Source: Trichormus sp. M33_DOE_039 (GTDB taxonomy: Bacteria; Cyanobacteriota; Cyanobacteriia; Cyanobacteriales; Nostocaceae). Taken from it: a DNA stretch of 64,000 nt. The stretch spans positions 1 to 64,000 of the forward strand of contig DVDT01000076.1 in the NCBI GenBank assembly GCA_015296085.1. Direction: 5' to 3'. Below are positions 58,276-64,000 of the stretch, piece by piece; within the stretch, counting starts at the first letter, position 1, and the number at the start of each line of letters is the position of its first letter. The notes below the pieces were generated by a model that saw only the letters and a program-made list of their open reading frames with translations, was not told the origin of the DNA and did not search any database. The translations under genes and the position numbers were made by a program.

Positions 58276-59046
58276 ATGATTCCCAAGTATCAACCGCGAT
58301 TCAATGGTAAGCTCAAACTGCTGCTGTTATTTATTTCAGTAGTCTTATTAATAATTGCTGCTCAACAATTGAACTTTGCAGTTCTTTTGCAAACATTAGT
58401 CTCAAGAGTGAATAGTTGGGGGATTTGGGGTGCGATCGCCTATATAATTATTTACAACTTAGCAACTTTATTATTCATTCCCGGTTCGTTACTCACGCTG
58501 AAAGCTGGATGTTTATTCGGCGTTGTTTGGGGTTCAATTTATGTGTTAATTGCTGCGCTTGTCGGTGCAACTTTAGCTTTTTTTATTGGCAGATATTTAT
58601 CACGCGATTGGGTTGCTCGCCTACTAGAAAAATATCCTAAATTTAAAGCGATTGATCAAGCTGTAGCTCAACAGGGTTGGAAAATTGTCTTATTAACGCG
58701 ATTATCTCCAATTTTCCCGTTCAATTTGTTGAATTATGCCTTTGGAGTCACACAAATATCCCTAAAAGACTATCTTTTAGGTTCTTTTGGGATTTTTCCG
58801 GGAACTGTAATGTATGTTTATATCGGCTCTTTAGCTACTAATTTAGCAACGCTTGATACTACTCATCAACTAGTTACACCAGAAACTAGAATGCTACAGT
58901 TAACAATGCAAATTATCGGTTTAATTGCAACTATTGGTGTCACTATATATATAACTAAAATCGCTCAAAAAGCTCTGGCGAAAAGTGTGGTGATCGAGGT
59001 AGAGGGTAGGGAGCAGGGGGAAAGAGTTAGGAAGAAAGATTTATAG
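58276..59046 (+). CDS. TVP38/TMEM64 (DedA-like) membrane protein
   Basis: 256 residues with the SNARE-associated/DedA signature: FIPGSLLTLKAG, FGVVWGSIYVLIAALVGATLAFFIGRYLSRDWV and LLTRLSPIFPFNLLNYAFG, ending GSLATNL. Several membrane spans and reentrant loops are expected. Such proteins are thought to handle lipid or proton movement. Twelve bases separate it from its paralog at 59059. Confidence 0.87.
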   Translation: MIPKYQPRFNGKLKLLLLFISVVLLIIAAQQLNFAVLLQTLVSRVNSWGIWGAIAYIIIYNLATLLFIPGSLLTLKAGCLFGVVWGSIYVLIAALVGATLAFFIGRYLSRDWVARLLEKYPKFKAIDQAVAQQGWKIVLLTRLSPIFPFNLLNYAFGVTQISLKDYLLGSFGIFPGTVMYVYIGSLATNLATLDTTHQLVTPETRMLQLTMQIIGLIATIGVTIYITKIAQKALAKSVVIEVEGREQGERVRKKDL

Positions 59047-59058
59047 GGTAATAAATTA

Positions 59059-59811
59059 ATGGGAAATATATTTAATTACAAGATTGTTAAATTATTTAGT
59101 TTAATATTTTTGACAGTGGCGATTTCTTTGTTGGTGAATACGGATTTTGCTGTAGCCCAAGCCACAAATGATGTTAATCTCTGGAATCCTCAAACTCTTT
59201 TACGCCATGCTTTGCAGTGGATTGATAGTTTGGGAACAGTCGGTGCGATCGCTTTTATTGCACTATATATGATTGCTACTGTTGCTTTCTTACCTGGCTC
59301 AATCCTCACCTTGGGTGCTGGTGTAGTGTTTGGCGTAGTTTGGGGCGCAATTTACGTTTTCATTGGTGCAACCTTGGGGGCAACGGCTGCTTTCTTGGTG
59401 GGACGTTATCTAGCGCGGGGTTGGGTAGCCAAGAAAATCGCTGATAACAAAAAATTTGCCGCCATTGACAGGGCTGTGGGTAGAGAGGGTTTAAAAATTG
59501 TTCTTTTAACCCGACTTTCCCCAGTATTCCCCTTTAATCTCTTAAATTACGCTTTTGGGATTACAGGGGTTGCACTTACTGACTATTTTATTGGCTCTGT
59601 GGGCATGATTCCGGGAACTATCATGTATGTTTACATTGGTTCACTTGCCGGAAACCTCGCTATGATTGGGACTGAAGGTCAACCTACCAATCCCACAGCA
59701 CAATGGATAATTCGGATTGTGGGTTTTATCGCTACTGTCGCTGTTACCATCTATGTCACCCGCATTGCTCAAAAAGCTTTAGAAGAGGAAGTATTGGAAG
59801 ATAGTCAATAA
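59059..59811 (+). CDS. TVP38/TMEM64 (DedA-like) membrane protein, paralog
   Basis: 250 residues, clearly related to the preceding gene (FLPGSILTLGAGVVFGVVWG, VGRYLARGWVAKK, LLTRLSPVFPFNLLNYAFG, GSLAGNL). It differs in having an N-terminal hydrophobic leader (LIFLTVAISLLVNTDFAVAQ) that looks like a signal peptide. It is 60 bases before the flavin disulfide reductase. The three genes probably form one operon. Confidence 0.87.
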   Translation: MGNIFNYKIVKLFSLIFLTVAISLLVNTDFAVAQATNDVNLWNPQTLLRHALQWIDSLGTVGAIAFIALYMIATVAFLPGSILTLGAGVVFGVVWGAIYVFIGATLGATAAFLVGRYLARGWVAKKIADNKKFAAIDRAVGREGLKIVLLTRLSPVFPFNLLNYAFGITGVALTDYFIGSVGMIPGTIMYVYIGSLAGNLAMIGTEGQPTNPTAQWIIRIVGFIATVAVTIYVTRIAQKALEEEVLEDSQ

Positions 59812-59818
59812 TTCTTCC

Positions 59819-59846
59819 CCTGCACTCAATCCCCAGTCCCCAGTCC
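59819..59846. repeat. CCCCAGT short tandem repeat
   Basis: CCCCTGCACTCAATCCCCAG then CCCCAGTCC, heptamer-type repeat between the two operon genes. Confidence 0.7.
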
Positions 59847-59871
59847 AATCGTATCGGAGGATATCTCATCA

Positions 59872-61422
59872 ATGTCTAATTCTGAGTTAGAGAGAGTTAT
59901 TGTTCGCCCAGTGGATGAGTATAACCAGAAATTAGTGGCTTATGTACATCCGCCTAATTGGGTGAATCCTCAACCTGCTGATTGTTATGACTTGGTGGTA
60001 ATCGGTGCAGGAACTGCGGGGTTAGTGGTAGCTGCTGGTGCGGCTGGCTTGGGTTTGGGGTTGAAAGTGGCATTAATCGAAAAGCATCTCATGGGTGGAG
60101 ATTGCTTGAATGTGGGTTGTGTCCCATCTAAGACGATAATTCGGTCGGCGCGAGTAGTTGGGGAAATCTGGAATGCAAAGAATTTGGGGATTAATATTCC
60201 CAAACAACAAATCGAAATTGATTTTCCCACCGTCATGCAAAGGATGCGCCGCATCAGGGCGGGAATTAGTCGTCATGACTCAGCAGAACGTTTTTCATCC
60301 TTGGGTGTGGATGTGTTCTTGGGTAGTGGTCGTTTTGCTAGCAAAGATACGGTAGAAGTCGGCGGTAAAATCCTCAAGTTTAAAAAAGCAGTCATTGCAA
60401 CTGGTGCGAGGGCGGCAAAACCAGCAATTCGGGGATTAGAAGCGGCGGGTTATTTGACGAATGAAACAGTGTTTTCTCTCATCCAAAAGCCGGAACGATT
60501 AGCGGTAATTGGTGGTGGGCCTATCGGTTGCGAATTGGCACAAGCATTTCGGCGTTTAGGGTGCGAGGTGGTGCTATTCCATAACGGTTCTCATGTTCTT
60601 AATAAGGAAGATGGGGACGCGGCACAAGTTGTGCAGCAAGCGTTAATTCGAGAAGGAATTCGCTTAGTATTGAATTGCAAATTAGAAGAAGTAGTGACAG
60701 TCACGGAAGGTAAGCGACTGTATTTTTCTGTGAATGGCTATCGAGATTCGGTAACAGTGGATGAAATTCTGGTGGGTGCGGGGCGTGCGCCAAATGTGGA
60801 AGGACTGAATTTAGAAGGTGTGGGGGTAGATTACGACAAGCACCAAGGTGTGAAAGTGAATGATTATCTGCAAACCACTAACCCTAAAATCTATGCGGCT
60901 GGGGATATCTGCATGAATTGGAAATTTACCCATGCAGCAGATGCAGCCGCGAGGATTGTGATTAAGAATACCTTGTTTTCGCCCTTTGGGTTGGGAAGGT
61001 CAAGACTGAGTAGTTTGGTAATGCCGTGGGTGACATACACTGACCCAGAAATTGCTCATGTTGGGATGTCAGAACGTCAAGCCAAGGAAAAGGGAATTGA
61101 TGTAGCGACAATTAAAATTCCTTTTAGTAGTGTAGACCGAGCGATCGCAGATGGGCAAGAAGAGGGATTCTTGAAAATTCACCACAAAAAAGGCTCTGAT
61201 GAAATTATCGGGGCAACAATTGTTGCTAACCATGCAGGTGAGATGATTTCCGAAGTGACAACAGCAATTATTTATAAAATCGGTTTAAGCAAACTTAGCA
61301 GTGTAATTCATCCCTACCCCACCCAAGCGGAAGCAATTAAGAAAGCCGCCGACGCTTATCGGCGTACACTGCTGACACCAAAGACTAAAAAATTATTAGG
61401 ATTTTTAACTAAATTTTCTTAA
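59872..61422 (+). CDS. FAD-dependent pyridine-nucleotide disulfide reductase (MerA-like)
   Basis: 516 residues. FAD-binding VIGAGTAGLVVAAG (about 43-56), redox-active disulfide GGDCLNVGCVPSK (about 74-86), NAD(P) fold VIGGGPIGCELAQAF, C-terminal dimerisation part with HPYPTQAEA. This is the mercuric reductase/dihydrolipoamide dehydrogenase group. The paired cysteines and the C-terminal HPYPTQ motif are present, but the extra C-terminal cysteines of true MerA are absent, so mercury reduction is not supported. Follows two TVP38-like genes, an association seen in other cyanobacteria. Confidence 0.9.
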   Translation: MSNSELERVIVRPVDEYNQKLVAYVHPPNWVNPQPADCYDLVVIGAGTAGLVVAAGAAGLGLGLKVALIEKHLMGGDCLNVGCVPSKTIIRSARVVGEIWNAKNLGINIPKQQIEIDFPTVMQRMRRIRAGISRHDSAERFSSLGVDVFLGSGRFASKDTVEVGGKILKFKKAVIATGARAAKPAIRGLEAAGYLTNETVFSLIQKPERLAVIGGGPIGCELAQAFRRLGCEVVLFHNGSHVLNKEDGDAAQVVQQALIREGIRLVLNCKLEEVVTVTEGKRLYFSVNGYRDSVTVDEILVGAGRAPNVEGLNLEGVGVDYDKHQGVKVNDYLQTTNPKIYAAGDICMNWKFTHAADAAARIVIKNTLFSPFGLGRSRLSSLVMPWVTYTDPEIAHVGMSERQAKEKGIDVATIKIPFSSVDRAIADGQEEGFLKIHHKKGSDEIIGATIVANHAGEMISEVTTAIIYKIGLSKLSSVIHPYPTQAEAIKKAADAYRRTLLTPKTKKLLGFLTKFS

Positions 61423-61547
61423 TTAGGGGTGTAGGGGTGTAGGGGAAAAAGATTTTCGTGTTTGATTATAAACCTTCAACTAGCACAGCGATGCACTAGG
61501 AACAGATGAAAACGCCCCTTACCTGTTCACTGTCACCTGTCACCTAA
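61423..61547. repeat. GGGGTGTA short tandem repeat region
   Basis: AGGGGTGTAGGGGTGTAGGGG at 61425-61445 is the reverse of the CCCCTACA repeats. CTGTCACCTGTCACCT near 61529 is another heptamer pair. Confidence 0.75.
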
Positions 61548-62279
61548 CTAATCCCCTTGCGGATACTCATTCCATAAAGTGGTAATATCTCGTAAACTTT
61601 GGTGATTGCCGTTCCCCAAAATTAAATGATCTAACAACGGTATACCCAATAATTGCGCCCCGGCTAACAGTTGGCGAGTTAATTCAATATCTTCTGGACT
61701 CGGTTCTACATTTCCTGAAGGGTGATTATGCGCAACTATCGCCCGTGTTGCGCCTTGACGAATCACTTCCCGAAAAATCTCACGGGGAGAGGCTAAGGTT
61801 TCGGTGGCTGTACCAATGCTAATTACTTGTGTACCTAGTAGGCGATTTTTCACATCTAATAATAAGACAGCAAACTTTTCTTGTGCTTGCCACATTAAGT
61901 CTTGACTTAAAGCCGCCGCCGCGGCCATTGGGCTATCAATCGGTGTACGGTCTAAAGGACGAGACTGAAAGGCGCGTTTACCCAACTCGATCGCAGCTAA
62001 AATAGTTGTGGCTTTAGCTGGGCCAATTCCCGGTATCTGCATTAACTCCGCAGGTGTGACTTCTCTCAACACTGCTAAAGGGTCACGTTGATGTTTGCTT
62101 AATTCTTGTAAGATATATTGCCCTAAACCTACGGCTGAAAGTTTACCAGGCCCTTGTCCTGTGCCTAAAAGAATTGCTATTAACTCAGCTGTAGCGAGAA
62201 TTTTGGGGCCATAGGTCATTAATCGTTCACGAGGACGTTCATTTTCTGGTATATCAGCAATTCTCAGGCAATAGGTCAT
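61548..62279 (-). CDS. radC: RadC-family JAB/MPN-domain protein
   Basis: 243 residues. An N-terminal UPF0758 helix-hairpin-helix-like part ([24 protein letters not shown]) precedes a JAMM/MPN domain with the metal motif [17 protein letters not shown] at 62279 begins [20 protein letters not shown], the usual family start; an upstream start at 62312 adds 11 residues of no resemblance. The role of RadC proteins in recombination is unproven; the name is by family. Confidence 0.9.
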   Translation of the reverse strand: MTYCLRIADIPENERPRERLMTYGPKILATAELIAILLGTGQGPGKLSAVGLGQYILQELSKHQRDPLAVLREVTPAELMQIPGIGPAKATTILAAIELGKRAFQSRPLDRTPIDSPMAAAAALSQDLMWQAQEKFAVLLLDVKNRLLGTQVISIGTATETLASPREIFREVIRQGATRAIVAHNHPSGNVEPSPEDIELTRQLLAGAQLLGIPLLDHLILGNGNHQSLRDITTLWNEYPQGD

Positions 62280-62501
62280 AAAACAACTAAAAAATAGCCA
62301 TCGTAGATGCAACTATTTTTATTTATCCCTATTTGCGATCGCAATTACCTTATCTTGAGTAAATCTTTAAGTTTCAACATTAATACCCCCCTTCTCAGAG
62401 GACTAGAAGGGAGACAGTCCTCAGTATGGTTCACCCTGCGTGAAGCTCTCTACATATCCAGCTTATAATTATGAGTAAAAAGTTTAAATATTGTCAATTC
62501 G

Positions 62502-62918
62502 ATGTCTGCTAAAGATATTTTTCATGATGCTGTTAGGAAAGGGCTTGAAAAAGAAGATTGGGTGATCACAGATGACCCTTTGAGGATTCGCTCAGGTAGG
62601 GTTGATATGCAAATTGATTTAGGAGCGGAAAGAATCATTGCTGCTGAGAGAGGAGAAGAAAAAATCGCAGTTGAGATTAAAAGCTTTATTAGTTCCTCAA
62701 ATATTTCGGAATTTCATACAGCCTTGGGTCAATTTCTTAACTATCGTGTTGCTTTGGAAGAACAGCAACCTGACCGTGTTTTATATTTAGCAGTGCCGCA
62801 GGGAGCTTATCAAACATTTTTTAACCTGCCATTTGTGCAAACCATTACTCAGCGTTTTCAACTCAGTTTGCTCATTTATGACCCAAACAATGAGGTGATT
62901 TTAACATGGAAAAAATAG
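62502..62918 (+). CDS. xisH: XisH family protein
   Basis: 138 residues matching XisH, first described with the fdxN excision element of Anabaena. It carries a PD-(D/E)XK nuclease-like core: VDMQIDLGAE, then KIAVEIKSF. It overlaps the start of xisI by 13 bases. Many cyanobacterial genomes have several xisH-xisI pairs away from any excision element, so this copy need not serve element excision. Confidence 0.92.
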   Translation: MSAKDIFHDAVRKGLEKEDWVITDDPLRIRSGRVDMQIDLGAERIIAAERGEEKIAVEIKSFISSSNISEFHTALGQFLNYRVALEEQQPDRVLYLAVPQGAYQTFFNLPFVQTITQRFQLSLLIYDPNNEVILTWKK

Positions 62919-63241
62919 AACAATATCGTACATATATTCAACATTTATTAAGTGAATATGCCAAGGGAAGTCCATCAGACGATGAAGTGGAAACACAGCT
63001 GGTTTTCGACAGGGAACGGGATCATTATCAGGTTGTTTACACAGGTTGGAAAAATCGCCGACCGATGTATGGTTGTGTTTTACATCTCGACATTAAAAAT
63101 GGCAAGATTTGGATACAGCATGATGGAACTGAGATTGGACTAGCAGATGAGTTAGTTAAATTAGGAGTGCCAAAGGAAGATATTGTTTTAGCATTTCATG
63201 AGCCTTTGGTCAGGCAATATACAGGTTTTGCCGTTAGTTAA
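62906..63241 (+). CDS. xisI: XisI family protein
   Basis: 111 residues with the family segments YRTYIQHLLSEYA, HYQVVYTGWKNRRPMYGC and KIWIQHDGTEIGLADEL. It always follows xisH and overlaps it here. The pair is likely cotranslated. Function of the family outside fdxN-element excision is not established. Confidence 0.93.
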   Translation: MEKIEQYRTYIQHLLSEYAKGSPSDDEVETQLVFDRERDHYQVVYTGWKNRRPMYGCVLHLDIKNGKIWIQHDGTEIGLADELVKLGVPKEDIVLAFHEPLVRQYTGFAVS

Positions 63242-63283
63242 GTTACGTCTCATACGAATTTTAGATTCAAACCTTGCTTACCC

Positions 63284-63310
63284 TCACACCCCTATACCCT
63301 TACACCCCTT
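63284..63310. repeat. CCCCTATA/CCCTTACA short tandem repeat
   Basis: CACCCCTATACCCTTACACC between xisI and the convergent kinase gene; same family as 58055-58096. Confidence 0.8.
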
Positions 63311-64000
63311 TCAAAGAGGTAGCTCTATGTAAAAACTACTGCCTACTCCTACCGTACTCTCAGCCCACATTTTGCCGTTGTGTTGCTCTACAATAGAGCG
63401 GCAAATCGCTAGACCTAAACCAGTTCCCCCTTGCTTGCGGGAATCGGAGGCATCTACTTGATGAAAACGCTCAAAAATATCTTCTATTTTGTCAATAGGA
63501 ATACCTCTACCCTGGTCTTGTACCTTAAATAAGGCAAATGCTCCTTGAGTATCTTTGGCTGGTATTTCTTCTACTGTCATCCATACAGTAGAATCTGGAG
63601 GTGAAAACTTAACAGCATTACTCAAGAGATTTGTCAGGACTTGAATGATCCGGTCTTTATCAACTAACAATTCTATTGATTGAGAAGATACTGATAAATT
63701 AATTTCAGATTTCTGGAAAATCAATTGCATCAAATCAGCTGCTTTGAATAATAACTCACTAGCATCGACTTTTTCTTTACTTAAATTAATTTTACCAGAT
63801 TTTAACCTCTCTAAATCTAGAATATCATTAACTAATCTTACTAAGCGTTCGGCATTATCTGAGGCAATTTGAATAATGCGCTTACCTTTATCGGAATCAA
63901 GTTTTACTAAACCTTTCGCTAATAAGTTTAACCCCCCTTGGATTGAGGTCATAGGAGTACGGAGTTCATGGCTAACAACTGAGACAAACTCATTTTTAAT
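63311..64000 (-). CDS. Sensor histidine kinase, C-terminal part, cut by window edge
   Basis: The kinase core is visible from the H-box VVSHELRTPMTS (His near 63967) through the N-box LLSNAVKF, the G1 box VQDQGRGIP and G2 GGTGLGLAICRS. The frame is open to base 64000, so the sensor part lies beyond the window. A start at 63952 would remove the phosphorylated His, so it is not the true start. Confidence 0.93.
   Translation of the reverse strand: MKNEFVSVVSHELRTPMTSIQGGLNLLAKGLVKLDSDKGKRIIQIASDNAERLVRLVNDILDLERLKSGKINLSKEKVDASELLFKAADLMQLIFQKSEINLSVSSQSIELLVDKDRIIQVLTNLLSNAVKFSPPDSTVWMTVEEIPAKDTQGAFALFKVQDQGRGIPIDKIEDIFERFHQVDASDSRKQGGTGLGLAICRSIVEQHNGKMWAESTVGVGSSFYIELPL

Noticed and set aside
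59872-61422. Mercury resistance operon
   Set aside because: The reductase lacks the extra C-terminal cysteines of MerA and no merR, merT or merP is nearby.

Overview
The window looks like a chromosome segment from a filamentous, heterocyst-forming cyanobacterium of the Nostoc/Anabaena type. The supporting signs are frequent GCGATCGC (HIP1) octamers, a CpcT-type phycobiliprotein lyase, XisH/XisI, DevBCA-type exporters, members of the HetN and HetP families, CCCCTACA-type heptamer repeats and many small palindromic repeats. From memory, cpcT of Anabaena PCC 7120 (all5339) lies just upstream of that strain's heterocyst glycolipid island, so this is probably the related genomic neighbourhood with different content.

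Layout. 0-7 kb: an unpaired DevA-type ATPase, a PpiC/SurA-type isomerase, a TnpB-only IS605-type element just downstream of tRNA-Cys, a metallophosphoesterase that seems to start at ATT, CpcT, and a secreted TPR protein. 7-18 kb: a HetN-like reductase with a GMC oxidoreductase, a Pro/Thr-rich membrane protein, a large ABC transporter with N-terminal cNMP-binding-like and C39 peptidase domains, a repeat-rich region with nested MITE-like elements, and a HetP-family protein. 18-44 kb: the core locus. A devB-devC-devA operon on the minus strand diverges, across about 1.25 kb, from a plus-strand lipid/polyketide cluster. The cluster encodes KS-AT-ACP-ACP-KR(N half), KR(C half)-DH, a PfaB/HglD-like chain-length-factor/AT protein, a PfaD-type enoyl reductase, a free ACP, an unrecognised protein with a TubC-type docking domain, a tandem VOC protein, an aldehyde-dehydrogenase-like enzyme, a TauD/TfdA oxygenase and an NAD-dependent epimerase-like protein.

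44-64 kb: an acetate-type sodium symporter with its DUF4212 subunit, two cyanovirin-N-like secreted proteins on a segmental duplication, a papain-like/membrane gene pair, a 1200-residue NB-ARC/WD40 protein, an M50 protease, unknown genes, two TVP38/DedA-like membrane proteins with a flavin disulfide reductase, RadC, XisHI and the 3' part of a histidine kinase gene.

Working model (inference): the PUFA-synthase-like enzymes build a long acyl chain on ACP. The docking protein, aldehyde dehydrogenase, 2-oxoglutarate oxygenase and reductases tailor or release it, and DevBCA exports the product across the envelope. HetN- and HetP-family genes in the same block suggest use in a specialised cell (heterocyst, akinete or hormogonium). 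The set resembles, but does not equal, the heterocyst glycolipid machinery, and is the best candidate here for an undescribed system.
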